From Agromyces atrinae (GTDB lineage: Bacteria > Actinomycetota > Actinomycetes > Actinomycetales > Microbacteriaceae), in NCBI RefSeq assembly GCF_013407835.1, contig NZ_JACCBI010000001.1:1488001-1552000 (forward strand): a stretch of DNA of 64,000 bases, written 5' to 3'. Each line of letters begins with the position of its first letter. The stretch's first letter is position 1. The position numbers were made by a program, and so were the translations under genes. A model generated the notes under the pieces. The model searched no databases. It was given only the letters and a program-made list of their open reading frames with translations, and was not told the origin of the DNA. Positions 29,096 to 38,102 of this stretch are shown one piece after another.

Positions 29096-29749
29096 GTGCG
29101 CATCACTTACGTCGAGGGAGTATCGCCCGCGAAGTGGCTTCGCATCTGGGCGGATCGCCGGCCCGACCGACCCCTCGAGACCGACCGTGTACTCGAGAGC
29201 GAACAGCTCGAGGCACTCGCTTCCGGCTCCGCCGACATGGCGTTCGTGCGCCTGCCGATCGACGAGACCGGGCTTCACGTCATCGCCCTGTGGGAGGAGG
29301 TCGCCGTCGCGGCCCTCCCCCGCGATCACGCGTACGGAGACGCCGAGTCGATCGAACTGGCCGACCTCGAGGGCGAGATGACGGCGCCCGTCCAGGCGAC
29401 GACCGAACTCACGCTCGAACTCGTCGCGGCCGGAACCGGCTACGCGATCGTGCCGCATTCCCTCGCACGTCTGTACGCGCGGCGCGATGTGAAGGCCGTG
29501 CCGGTCTCGGACGCCCCGACGACGCGCATCGCCCTCGTCTGGCCTCTCGATCGCGATGACGACGACACGCAGGAGTTCGTCGGAGTCGTGCGCGGCCGCA
29601 CCGCGAAGAGCTCACGCGGAGCAGATGCTCCCGACGAACCCGCACCCGTCAAGAAGCCCGCTCGACCCTCGACACCAAAGAAGCCCGCCGCACGCGTGTT
29701 CCGTTCGTCACGTGCGCGCCGACCCCCGCCCCGCAAGGGCCGTCGATGA
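29096..29749 (+). CDS. LysR-type substrate-binding domain protein without HTH
   Basis: A 217-aa protein that begins directly in a periplasmic-binding-like LysR effector domain: ITYVEGVSPAKWLRIWADRRP, then DMAFVRLPID, AALPRDHAYG, and VAAGTGYAIVPHSLARLY, the usual C-terminal effector-domain motif. The N-terminal winged helix of true LysR regulators is absent. From about 175 onward the protein is a Lys/Arg/Pro/Ser-rich tail, which could bind nucleic acid non-specifically. The stop overlaps the next ATG by four bases. Function unknown. Confidence 0.82.
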   Translation: MRITYVEGVSPAKWLRIWADRRPDRPLETDRVLESEQLEALASGSADMAFVRLPIDETGLHVIALWEEVAVAALPRDHAYGDAESIELADLEGEMTAPVQATTELTLELVAAGTGYAIVPHSLARLYARRDVKAVPVSDAPTTRIALVWPLDRDDDDTQEFVGVVRGRTAKSSRGADAPDEPAPVKKPARPSTPKKPAARVFRSSRARRPPPRKGRR

Positions 29750-30477
29750 CCGCGCGCCCCTTCCTCTTCCTCTCCGCGCGCCCCGAGAACGAGGCCGTCG
29801 GCCCCGAGGTCGCGTCGATCCGTTCCGCGATGGGAGCGCACGAACTCATCCACCACCGCGTGGATGCCGCTCCCCTGCCCGACCTCGACCTCGACGCGTG
29901 GTCGGGGATCGTCGTCGGCGGCAGCCCGTTCAACGTGACGACGCCCGAGAACGAGAAGAGCGCCGAGCAGCGCCGTGTCGAGAGCGAACTCGCGGGGCTC
30001 GCCGAGCGCGCGCTCGACACCGACTTCCCCGTGCTCTTCACGTGCTACGGCATCGGCGTCCTCACGAGGGTGCTCGGCGGTGAGGTCGGCCTCGAGTACG
30101 GCGAGGATGCCGCCGCGGTCTCCATCGCCCTCTCCGACGACGGGATCGCCGACCCCCTGACGGGAGTGCTCCCACCCGTCTTCACGGCTCTCGTGGGCCA
30201 CAAGGAGGCGACGAGCCGCCTTCCGTCCGACGCGCGGCTCCTCGCGGGCTCGAGCGGATGCCCCGTGCAGATCTACCGCGCGGGCGCGCACGTCTACGCG
30301 ACGCAGTTCCACCCCGAGGTCACGACCGCCGACTTCATCGAGCGCGCTCACGTCTACCAGCACCACGGCTACTTCCCGGCGAGGGAACTGCGCGATGTGA
30401 GCGAGCGTCTCTTCGCGGCATCCGTCACCGAACCCCGCCACCTGCTGCGACGCTTCGTGGAGCTCTACGAGCGCTGA
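29746..30477 (+). CDS. Class I glutamine amidotransferase (GuaA-type GATase domain)
   Basis: A 243-aa stand-alone GATase. The nucleophile Cys lies in LFTCYGIGVL (about residue 100), and the His-Glu pair in YATQFHPEVT. IVVGGSPFNVTT forms the oxyanion region. It lacks a GMP-synthetase ATPase domain. Such proteins act on free glutamine or gamma-glutamyl compounds. It overlaps the LysR-like gene at the start and converges with galE with a 13-base overlap. Confidence 0.88.
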   Translation: MTARPFLFLSARPENEAVGPEVASIRSAMGAHELIHHRVDAAPLPDLDLDAWSGIVVGGSPFNVTTPENEKSAEQRRVESELAGLAERALDTDFPVLFTCYGIGVLTRVLGGEVGLEYGEDAAAVSIALSDDGIADPLTGVLPPVFTALVGHKEATSRLPSDARLLAGSSGCPVQIYRAGAHVYATQFHPEVTTADFIERAHVYQHHGYFPARELRDVSERLFAASVTEPRHLLRRFVELYER

Positions 30478-31484
30478 GCGAACCCGTCGGGGTTCATCGA
30501 CTGCCAGCGCCACGCGTCGGCGCACGCCTCGTCGATCGAGCGCGAGGCCGCCCAGTCGAGTTCGCGCGCCGCCTTCGACGGATCGGCGTACGAGACGGCG
30601 ACGTCTCCCCGGCGCGGCGGTGCGACGCGGTACGGGATGGGAGACCCGACCGTCTGCTCGAAGCCGCGAATGACGTCGAAGACCGACCGGCCCTGCCCCG
30701 TGCCGAGGTTGTACACGGCGAACCCCGGACGCAGGCGGTCGAGGGCAGCGAGGTGCCCGTCGGCGATGTCCATGACGTGGATGTAGTCGCGCACGCCCGT
30801 GCCGTCGGGCGTGGGGTACGAGTCGCCGAAGACGGTCACGTGGTCGCGCGACCCGATGGCGACCTGGGTGACGAAGGGGGCCAGGTTGTTCGGCGTACCC
30901 GTCGGCGATTCGCCGATGAGCCCGCTCGGGTGCGCGCCGATGGGGTTGAAGTAGCGGAGGGCGACGAACCGGAGGGTCGAGCGAACGGATGCCTCGTCGG
31001 CCAGGATCTGCTCGATCATGTGCTTCGTGCGGCCATAGGGGTTCGAGATGCCGATGCCCGTACGCACCGACTCGTCGAGCGGCATCGTGTCGGCGTCGCC
31101 GTAGACCGTGGCGGACGAGCTGAAGACGAGCGCGTCGACGCCGGTCGCCGACATCGCGTCGAGGACGTTGAGGGTCGAGACGAGGTTCGCGCGGTAGTAC
31201 GCGGCAGGGTGCGCGACCGACTCGGCGACCGACTTGAGACCCGCGCAGTGCACGACGGCATCGGCGGAGAATCCGCGGAAGGCCGCCGTGGTCGCCGCGA
31301 GGTCGAGAAGGTCGACCGTGAGCACCTCGGGCCGACGCCCCGTGATCGCCTCGATGCGATCGATGACGAGCGGCGAACTGTTGACGAAGTTGTCGAGGAT
31401 GGCCACGTCGTCGCCCCGCGTCAGAAGCTGGGTGGAGATGTGGCTTCCGATGAACCCGGCACCGCCGGTGACGAGAATCCTCAC
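30465..31484 (-). CDS. galE: UDP-glucose 4-epimerase
   Basis: A 339-aa extended short-chain dehydrogenase that interconverts UDP-glucose and UDP-galactose, feeding cell-wall and exopolysaccharide synthesis. NAD-binding GGAGFIGSH (7-15), catalytic S/Y-x3-K in SSSATVYG and NPYGRTK, and conserved LRYFNPIGAHPSG and GTGVRDYIHV are present. The GTG at 31484 is fixed by TAGCCT 6 bases upstream. The 3' end overlaps the convergent amidotransferase gene. Confidence 0.93.
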   Translation of the reverse strand: MRILVTGGAGFIGSHISTQLLTRGDDVAILDNFVNSSPLVIDRIEAITGRRPEVLTVDLLDLAATTAAFRGFSADAVVHCAGLKSVAESVAHPAAYYRANLVSTLNVLDAMSATGVDALVFSSSATVYGDADTMPLDESVRTGIGISNPYGRTKHMIEQILADEASVRSTLRFVALRYFNPIGAHPSGLIGESPTGTPNNLAPFVTQVAIGSRDHVTVFGDSYPTPDGTGVRDYIHVMDIADGHLAALDRLRPGFAVYNLGTGQGRSVFDVIRGFEQTVGSPIPYRVAPPRRGDVAVSYADPSKAARELDWAASRSIDEACADAWRWQSMNPDGFAQRS

Positions 31485-31490
31485 GACTCC

Positions 31491-31496
31491 AGGCTA
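31491..31496 (-). promoter_or_regulatory. -10 box of predicted leaderless transcript (galE)
   Basis: On the minus strand TAGCCT lies 6 bases before the GTG at 31484. Confidence 0.5.
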
Positions 31497-31621
31497 CCCG
31501 CCGCGGGTCGTGCCCTCAGAACTGACGGCTACCGCCCGGCGAACACCCCGATTACGTTAGCTCGTGGGGGTTGTCTCCTCGCTCGTGATCGAGTCTTCTG
31601 ATAACCGAACCGGCGAGGATC

Positions 31622-31671
31622 GCTCTGGCCGCCCGTCCCGATCGTTCAGGCCTGGGACGGGCGGCCAGAGC
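31622..31671 (-). terminator. Terminator-like 18-bp hairpin after the Mrp operon
   Basis: A perfect 18-bp inverted repeat (31622-31639 with 31654-31671, core CTCTGGCCGCCCGTCCC) around a 14-base loop. It lies 30 bases past mrpG and ends the six-gene operon. No long U-tract. Confidence 0.75.
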
Positions 31672-31700
31672 CACCACCCCCATCGAGCGGCGATCGAACG

Positions 31701-32093
31701 TCAGCGCCGCTGGTCGGCGCGTTCCTCGTCTTCGCGGTCGGAGTGATCGTCGTCGCCCGACTCCGAGATGTCGCGCGCGAGCTCGTCGGTGATGAGGAGA
31801 TCGCGGCGCACGTGATCGGTGCGATAGGCCGACCGGGCGATCATGTGCGCGGTCATCGGCTGCGTGAGCAGCTGGAAGGTCATGATGAGGATCGCGGTCG
31901 TCACGACGGCCCACGACGGTTCGGCGATCACGACGGCGACGAGCACGGCCGCGAGGCCGAGCACCTGTGGCTTCGTCGCCGCGTGCAGGCGCGTCAAGAC
32001 GTCGGGGAAGCGGACGATACCGACACCGGCCGCGAGCGAGAGGAAGGCACTCAAGAGGATGAGGATGCCGATGACGATCTCGCCGGCACTCAT
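31701..32093 (-). CDS. mrpG: Mrp Na+/H+ antiporter subunit G
   Basis: A 130-aa membrane subunit of the multisubunit cation/proton antiporter. Three helices contain the family core GVGIVRFPDVLTRLHAATKP and TFQLLTQPMTAHMIARSAYR. The C-terminal 30 residues are a highly charged Asp/Glu/Arg tail. It overlaps mrpF by four bases and is the last gene of the operon. Confidence 0.92.
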   Translation of the reverse strand: MSAGEIVIGILILLSAFLSLAAGVGIVRFPDVLTRLHAATKPQVLGLAAVLVAVVIAEPSWAVVTTAILIMTFQLLTQPMTAHMIARSAYRTDHVRRDLLITDELARDISESGDDDHSDREDEERADQRR

Positions 32094-32362
32094 GCGGCGT
32101 CCTGCTTCGCCATGAAGCGAGCGATCGAGATCGACCCGACGACGGCGAACATCGCGAGCACGAGCAGCACGACGAGCGTGTCAGTGTGCTTGTTGATGGC
32201 CATCTCGGCGCCCAGTGCGCAGATCGCGATCGCGAGGAGCACGTCGGCGGCGAGGGCGCGGTCGAGGATCGACGGGCCGCGGATGATGCGGTAGACGGCG
32301 CACAGGGCACCGATGCCGAACATGACGCCGGCGATGATCGCGGCGACGGTGAGGAACGTCAT
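32090..32362 (-). CDS. mrpF: Mrp Na+/H+ antiporter subunit F
   Basis: A 90-aa, three-helix subunit. The conserved YRIIRGPSILDRALAADVL carries the family Pro-x-x-x-Asp-Arg motif in the membrane. Four-base overlaps on both sides indicate coupled translation with mrpE and mrpG. Confidence 0.93.
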   Translation of the reverse strand: MTFLTVAAIIAGVMFGIGALCAVYRIIRGPSILDRALAADVLLAIAICALGAEMAINKHTDTLVVLLVLAMFAVVGSISIARFMAKQDAA

Positions 32363-32949
32363 GAGGTGCCTCCTCGGGAGAGCTCGGCGCGGCGCTCACG
32401 GCGCTCGGCGCGCACCGTCTCGGCCTGGTCGTGGGTTCCGATCGCGAGCACGATGCGCTCCTCGGTGCCGAGCACACGTCGGCGAGTCGTCTCGATGTCC
32501 GACGCGTTCGGAGTGTTGATCGCGTGCAAGTAGAGGATGCCCTCTTCGCGGTCGACGTCGATGACGACGGTTCCGGGCACGACCGAGATCGCCTCGGCGG
32601 TGAGCGTCATCACGAGGTCGGAACGCGTATGCAGCCGCACCGCGATGACGGAGTTGAGCGGGTGGTACCGCGGGTTGATCGACAGCAGCGCGATGCCGAT
32701 CGAGGCCACCACGATGTCGGCGATCATGCGGATCGCGAGGTAGAGCAGCCACAGCAGGTTGACGCGCCCCGAGAGCAGCACGGGCGGTAGGTAGAACACG
32801 CGCATGACGCCGAGCGCGAGGAGGAGCCCCGTCACGATGGTCATGACCGTCACGGCGTCCCACAGGAAGACCCACAGGATGATGAGGCCGATGACGAGGG
32901 GTAGCTGCAGCCAGATGGTGCGCACCCATGAGTCGCGCTGCGGGCTCAT
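32359..32949 (-). CDS. mrpE: Mrp Na+/H+ antiporter subunit E
   Basis: A 196-aa MnhE-type subunit with three N-terminal helices and a cytoplasmic domain containing SVVPGTVVIDVDREEGILYLH, the conserved TPGT-like stretch. The C-terminus has a charged extension of about 35 residues (ERRERRAEL) beyond typical MrpE. It sits between mrpD and mrpF. Confidence 0.92.
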   Translation of the reverse strand: MSPQRDSWVRTIWLQLPLVIGLIILWVFLWDAVTVMTIVTGLLLALGVMRVFYLPPVLLSGRVNLLWLLYLAIRMIADIVVASIGIALLSINPRYHPLNSVIAVRLHTRSDLVMTLTAEAISVVPGTVVIDVDREEGILYLHAINTPNASDIETTRRRVLGTEERIVLAIGTHDQAETVRAERRERRAELSRGGTS

Positions 32950-34502
32950 CGAGTACCTCCCGGGAAGACCAGCGAGACGTAGACCGAGGGATCGACGAGG
33001 TTCTCGGCTGCACGGTTCGCGTAGTCGAGGATCGGTCCCGCGAAGATCGTCAGTGCGATCGTGACGAGCACGAGACCCGTCGTCGCGGCGAACATGAGTC
33101 GCGTCGTCTGGCGCTCCTGCGTGAGGACCGCGCCGGGAGCCTCCTGCAGCGAGTCGAGGAGCACCGAGCTGTAGCCCTCGACCTCGCGGCTGCCGCGCCA
33201 GAACGCCATGTTCCAGAACCGCGTGAGCGCGTAGAGCGTCAGGAGCGACGTGAGGGCGCCCGCACCGATCATGACCCAGACGAGCCAGTCGGCGACCTCG
33301 GCACCCGCGACGAACAGGCCGATCTTGCCGATGAAGCCGGAGAAGGGCGGGATTCCGCCGAGGTTCACGGCCCCGATGAAGAAGAGCACTCCGAGGAGCG
33401 GCGACGCCTTCAAGAGACCGCCGAGTCTGTTGATCGACGTCGCACCGCCGATGCGCTCGATGAGACCGGTCGTCAAGAACAGGGTCGTCTGCACGGTGAT
33501 GTGGTGCACGACGTAGTAGATCGTCGCGGCGTAGCCGAGTACCGAGCCGAGCGCGATGCCGAAGATCATGTAGCCGATGTGACTCACGAGGGTGAAGGAC
33601 AGCAGCCTCTTGACGTCGGCCTGGGCGAGGGCGCCCAGGATTCCGACAATCATGGTGAGACCACCGACCACGAACAACAGCACCGAGAGATCGCTCTCGG
33701 GGAAGATCACCGTCTCGGTGCGGATGATCGCGTAGACACCGACCTTGGTGAGCAATCCGGCGAAGACGGCGGTGACGGGCGCGGGCGCTGTCGGGTACGA
33801 GTCGGGCAGCCAGAACGACAGCGGGAAGACCGCAGCCTTGATGCCGAAGGCGATGAGCAGCAGGATGTGCAGGATCAGCTGCACGTCGGCCGGAAGCTCG
33901 GCGATGCGCACCGAGAGCTGGGCGATGTTCACGGTTCCGGTCGCGCCGTAGATGAGCGCGATGGCCGCGAGGAAGAAGAGCGATGACACGAGGCTGACGA
34001 TGATGTACGTCACGCCCGCTCGGATGCGTTCACCCGTGCCGCGGAGCGTCAGGAGCACATAACTCGCCGAGAGCAGGATCTCGAAGCCCACGTAGAGGTT
34101 GAAGAGGTCGCCCGCGATGAACGCGTTGAACACACCCGCCGACAGGATGAGGTACGTCGGGTGGTAGATCGACACCGGCGTCTCGCGATGACGGTCGGCG
34201 ACGCCCTGGCCCACGGAGTAGAGGAGCACGCCGAGCAGGATGATCGACGAGATGACGAGCATGATCGCCGCGAGTCGGTCGACGACGAGGGTGATGCCGA
34301 ACGGCGCCTCCCAGCCGCCGACGTAGACGACGGTTCCGCCGTTGGCGTCGGTGAAGATCAGCTGGATGACGGAGATCACGAGCACCGCGGAGAGCACCGC
34401 GGTCGACACGGCGACCTGCATCCGTCGGTGACGACCGAGGATCAGGGCGAGCGCCGCACCGAGGAGCGGGAGGAGGACGACGAGGGGCACGAGCGCGGCC
34501 AT
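32946..34502 (-). CDS. mrpD: Mrp Na+/H+ antiporter subunit D
   Basis: A 518-aa NuoN/NuoM-related proton-translocating subunit with about 14 helices. The conserved Glu in helix 5 is in LYVGFEILLSASYVLL, and the ionisable Lys is in GIKAAVFPLSFWLPDSYP. It forms the second large antiporter-like module next to MrpA. ATGA overlap with mrpC. Confidence 0.95.
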   Translation of the reverse strand: MAALVPLVVLLPLLGAALALILGRHRRMQVAVSTAVLSAVLVISVIQLIFTDANGGTVVYVGGWEAPFGITLVVDRLAAIMLVISSIILLGVLLYSVGQGVADRHRETPVSIYHPTYLILSAGVFNAFIAGDLFNLYVGFEILLSASYVLLTLRGTGERIRAGVTYIIVSLVSSLFFLAAIALIYGATGTVNIAQLSVRIAELPADVQLILHILLLIAFGIKAAVFPLSFWLPDSYPTAPAPVTAVFAGLLTKVGVYAIIRTETVIFPESDLSVLLFVVGGLTMIVGILGALAQADVKRLLSFTLVSHIGYMIFGIALGSVLGYAATIYYVVHHITVQTTLFLTTGLIERIGGATSINRLGGLLKASPLLGVLFFIGAVNLGGIPPFSGFIGKIGLFVAGAEVADWLVWVMIGAGALTSLLTLYALTRFWNMAFWRGSREVEGYSSVLLDSLQEAPGAVLTQERQTTRLMFAATTGLVLVTIALTIFAGPILDYANRAAENLVDPSVYVSLVFPGGTR

Positions 34503-35032
34503 CAGCTCTCCTTCCGTCGGCGGTGGGATTCGGCTTCAGCTGCGGCCCGGACGGCCGCGCTGTCGACTTCGTCGGGGAGCATGTCGTCGAGCTCCTCGTC
34601 GCTCGCCTCGATGATCTCCTGGATCGCATCATCGTCGGCCGCCGACTGCCGGAGGAGGTCGGCCGCCTCTTCCGCGTCGTCGACGTCCTCCTGCTCGTCG
34701 TCGACGAGGTCACCCTTCTCACCCAACTGGGCGAGCCACCAGGAGCGGTAGATGAGCGCGAGCATGAACGCCGTGATTCCGAGGTTGATGACGATCGCGG
34801 TGAGGATGAACGCCTGCGGCAGCGGATCGCTGATCTCGTCGACGTCGACGCCGTCGTTCAGGATCGGCCCGAGACCCGGGCGACCCGACATGAGGAAGAT
34901 GAGGATGTTGACGGAGTTCCCGACGAGGAGGAATCCGATGAGCACGCGCGTCAGACTGCGTTCGAGCATCACGTAGATGCCCGCTCCGAAGAGCGCGGCG
35001 CACAGCACGACGAGAGTCAGGGATGCACTCAA
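34502..35032 (-). CDS. mrpC: Mrp Na+/H+ antiporter subunit C with acidic tail
   Basis: A 176-aa NuoK-like subunit with three helices; LERSLTRVLIGFLLVGNSVNI and QAFILTAIVINLGITAFML are diagnostic. The start is the TTG at 35032 (AGGAGG 6 bases upstream), overlapping the mrpA stop by four bases. About 60 residues at the C-terminus form an unusual Asp/Glu-rich cytoplasmic extension (EKGDLVDDEQEDVDDAEEA and onward) absent from typical MrpC of about 115 aa. Confidence 0.92.
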   Translation of the reverse strand: MSASLTLVVLCAALFGAGIYVMLERSLTRVLIGFLLVGNSVNILIFLMSGRPGLGPILNDGVDVDEISDPLPQAFILTAIVINLGITAFMLALIYRSWWLAQLGEKGDLVDDEQEDVDDAEEAADLLRQSAADDDAIQEIIEASDEELDDMLPDEVDSAAVRAAAEAESHRRRKES

Positions 35033-38004
35033 TGCGGGCCTCCTGCCTCGCCGGCCGGCCACGCTGCGGCATCGGACCGTCGCGAGTCGGGAACCTGGGA
35101 GTCACCACGGCTCTCCGCCGTCGTGTTGTCGTCGCGCTCTTCCTTGTCTTCGCGCTGGCGATCGACCTCGGCACCGAGACTGCGCAGGATGTCGAGGACG
35201 AGACCGACCACGACGAGATAGACGCCGATGTCGAAGAACGTCGAGGTTCCGAACGAGATGACACCGAGGATCGGCACCTCCCACTCGAACCACGACGACT
35301 GGAAGACGGCCTGGCCGAGGAAGAGCGGGAGCGTTGCCGTCGCGGCCGCGAGGAAGAGACCGGTGCCGAGCACACGACCCGCGTCGATCGGCGCCGCTTC
35401 GCCGAGTTCGTAGCGCCCACCGGCGAGGTAGCGCGCCACGAGGGCGAGTCCGGCGAGGAGACCGCCGGCGAAGCCGCCGCCGGGGGCGTTGTGGCCGACG
35501 AAGAGCAGGAAGATCGACACGATGATCGCGGGGTGGAAGAGCAACCGGACGAGCACCTCGATGAGGATCGATCGGTTCTCGGGAGCGAGCGTGCGGCCCG
35601 CGAGGAGCCACGTGTGCTCGCTCGTCGCGGAGCTGCGCGGGTCGCGTCCGCCACGCGTGTCGGCAGCCCAGGCGGCCTCGGGGATCGGGCGCGACCGCGT
35701 GCGGCGCCCGCCGCCCTCGTCGAGGCGCGGAGCGGAGCCCGTCCGACCCGTCACGAAGATGAGGCTCGCGACGCCGGTCGCGACGGCGACGAGGACCGAG
35801 ATCTCACCGAGGGTGTCCCACGCACGGATGTCGACGAGGATCACGTTGACGATGTTGCGACCGTGGGCCTCGATCGCGAGGGCCGGGAGACCCTCGGCGA
35901 TCGTCGGCTGGATGCGGGCGCCCAGGGCGATGAATCCGACGAGGCCCATGAGCGCGCCCGCGGCGATGCCGATGACCGCGCGGAACACCCCGCGGACCGG
36001 TGGGTTGCGCTGGGCGATCTTCGTCGGGAGGCGGCGCAACACGAGCACGAAGGCGACGATCGTGAGCGTCTCGACGAGGGCCTGCGTGAGAGCGAGGTCG
36101 GGGGCGCCTCCCATGCCGAAGAGCAGGACGAGACCGTAACCGGTCACTCCGACCAGGAGGACGGCCGCGACGCGCTGCTTGGCGATCGCGGCGCCCACAG
36201 CGGCGACGATCATGACGAACGCGAGGATCGGCTGGATGGGGTGATCCCACAGCACGAGGTTCTCGGGCCACTCGCGGTTCATGACGACCCCGATGCCGAG
36301 GCCGGCGATGACCACGAAGAGGATGACAGCGATGTATCCCGGCAGGCCCTGCGACTGGATACGCGTCGTGAGCCACGCCGCGAAGCGGTCGTTCGAACGC
36401 ACGATCTTGAGGTACGCGTGCGACATGTCGACCCACGCCGGCATGAGCGCCTGCATGCGGGCGACCTTCCGACGGCGCCACACGAGGACCGCGCCGATCG
36501 CGAAGACGATGAGCGAGAGGAAGAGCGCCGGCTCGAATCCGTGCCACAGACCGAGGTGGTAGTCGCGGGAGCCGGGCAGGAGGTCGGCGTAGGCCTCGAG
36601 GAGCGGGTCGAGGAAGGCGATTCCGATGCCGCCGATGAGCGAGGCGCCCGCGAGGAGCGCGGGAGGGATGACGGCGACCGCGCTGACGGGGTGCGTCTCG
36701 GTCGGCTGCTCGTCGCGGGAGTAGAACGCGCCCCACACGAAACGCACCGCGTAGGCGACGGTGAGGACTGAACCGACGAAGAGCCCGACGAGGGCGAACA
36801 TGCCCCATGCCCCGCCCTCGAGCAGAGACGTGAACACGGCCTCCTTGGCGACGAAGCCGAGGAGCGGCGGGACACCGGCCATCGATGCCGCCGCGATGAA
36901 TGCGACGGTCGCCACCACCGGCATCCGTCGGCCGAGTCCCGAGAGCTTCCGCCAATCGCGCGTGCCGGCGGCGTGGTCGACGATGCCGACGACGAGGAAG
37001 AGGGTCGCCTTGAAGAGGGCGTGGGAGAGCAGGAGGGCGACGCCCGCGAGGGCGGCGTCGCGCGTGCCGAACCCGACCACGACGATCATGAATCCGAGCT
37101 GGCTCACCGTGCCGTAGGCGAGGAGGAGCTTGAGGTCGTACTGACGGAGCGCGCGCCAACCGCCGACGACCATCGTGAGTACACCCAGGCCGATGACGAT
37201 CGGATGCCACACCTCGGCGTCGGCGTAGCCGGGCGCGAGTCGCGCGACCAGGTAGACACCGGCCTTGACCATCGCCGCGGCGTGCAGGTAGGCGCTCACC
37301 GGGGTCGGCGCGGCCATGGCCGCGGGAAGCCAGAAGTGGAACGGGACGAGGGCGCTCTTCGAGATCGCGCCGAGGAGCACGAGCGCGATGGCCCACTCGC
37401 CGGCCGCGCCGGTCACCGGGTTCTCGACAATCGTCTGGATCGACGTCGACCCGGTCTGCACCGAGAGGATGACGATGCCGACGAGCATCGCGAGGCCGCC
37501 GAGCGTCGTCACCGTGAGCGCCTGGAGCGCCGCACCTCGGCTCTCCTTCCGGCCCGTGTAGTGACCGATGAGGAGGTAGGAGAGCACGCTCGTGAGCTCC
37601 CAGAACACGAACATGACGTAGACGTCATCGCTCGTGACGAGACCGAACATGACGCCGGCGAAGAGGAGGAGGAGCGCGGCGAAACGGCCGAGAGCCGGTT
37701 CGTCGTCGGAGAAGTAGCGGGCGCAGTAGACGAGCACGAGGGCCCCGACACCCGTGACGACGAGCGCAAGGAGGAGGCTGAGCGCATCGAGCTGGAACGT
37801 CAGCGAGATGTCGAGGAGCGGAATCCACTCGACGCTCTCTCGGAAGGTCGAACCGTCGAGGACCGCGGGCAGCCACGTCAGCAGCATCACGAAGACGGCC
37901 GCCGGAAGGAGCGCGATCAGAAAGAAGACGTTCCGACCCATCCATCGAGTGAGGAATGGTGTCGCGAACGACAGAACAGCGAAGGCCAAGAGGCTGGCGA
38001 TCAT
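35029..38004 (-). CDS. mrpA: Fused MrpA-MrpB subunit of Na+/H+ antiporter
   Basis: A 991-aa protein. The N-terminal two thirds are a NuoL-like MrpA (VMFVFWELTSVLSYLLIGHY, SKSALVPFHFWLPAAMAAPTP, HAAAMVKAGVYL). It continues through the MrpA C-terminal module and ends in an MnhB domain (LFVGHNAPGGGFAGGL), so no separate mrpB exists. A hydrophilic Arg/Gly-rich linker (about 745-790) joins the parts. It leads the operon; GGAGGG lies 4 bases before ATG 38004. The complex exports Na+ or other monovalent cations in exchange for H+ and supports pH and salt tolerance. Confidence 0.95.
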   Translation of the reverse strand: MIASLLAFAVLSFATPFLTRWMGRNVFFLIALLPAAVFVMLLTWLPAVLDGSTFRESVEWIPLLDISLTFQLDALSLLLALVVTGVGALVLVYCARYFSDDEPALGRFAALLLLFAGVMFGLVTSDDVYVMFVFWELTSVLSYLLIGHYTGRKESRGAALQALTVTTLGGLAMLVGIVILSVQTGSTSIQTIVENPVTGAAGEWAIALVLLGAISKSALVPFHFWLPAAMAAPTPVSAYLHAAAMVKAGVYLVARLAPGYADAEVWHPIVIGLGVLTMVVGGWRALRQYDLKLLLAYGTVSQLGFMIVVVGFGTRDAALAGVALLLSHALFKATLFLVVGIVDHAAGTRDWRKLSGLGRRMPVVATVAFIAAASMAGVPPLLGFVAKEAVFTSLLEGGAWGMFALVGLFVGSVLTVAYAVRFVWGAFYSRDEQPTETHPVSAVAVIPPALLAGASLIGGIGIAFLDPLLEAYADLLPGSRDYHLGLWHGFEPALFLSLIVFAIGAVLVWRRRKVARMQALMPAWVDMSHAYLKIVRSNDRFAAWLTTRIQSQGLPGYIAVILFVVIAGLGIGVVMNREWPENLVLWDHPIQPILAFVMIVAAVGAAIAKQRVAAVLLVGVTGYGLVLLFGMGGAPDLALTQALVETLTIVAFVLVLRRLPTKIAQRNPPVRGVFRAVIGIAAGALMGLVGFIALGARIQPTIAEGLPALAIEAHGRNIVNVILVDIRAWDTLGEISVLVAVATGVASLIFVTGRTGSAPRLDEGGGRRTRSRPIPEAAWAADTRGGRDPRSSATSEHTWLLAGRTLAPENRSILIEVLVRLLFHPAIIVSIFLLFVGHNAPGGGFAGGLLAGLALVARYLAGGRYELGEAAPIDAGRVLGTGLFLAAATATLPLFLGQAVFQSSWFEWEVPILGVISFGTSTFFDIGVYLVVVGLVLDILRSLGAEVDRQREDKEERDDNTTAESRGDSQVPDSRRSDAAAWPAGEAGGPH

Positions 38005-38102
38005 TTACCCTCCTCGTCAGCTTCTTCACACAAGCTTACCAGCGTTCAGGAGGGCCGCCGTCCCCGAGGGCCGATTCGGCGCGATGCGTACGCCGAACGG
38101 AA

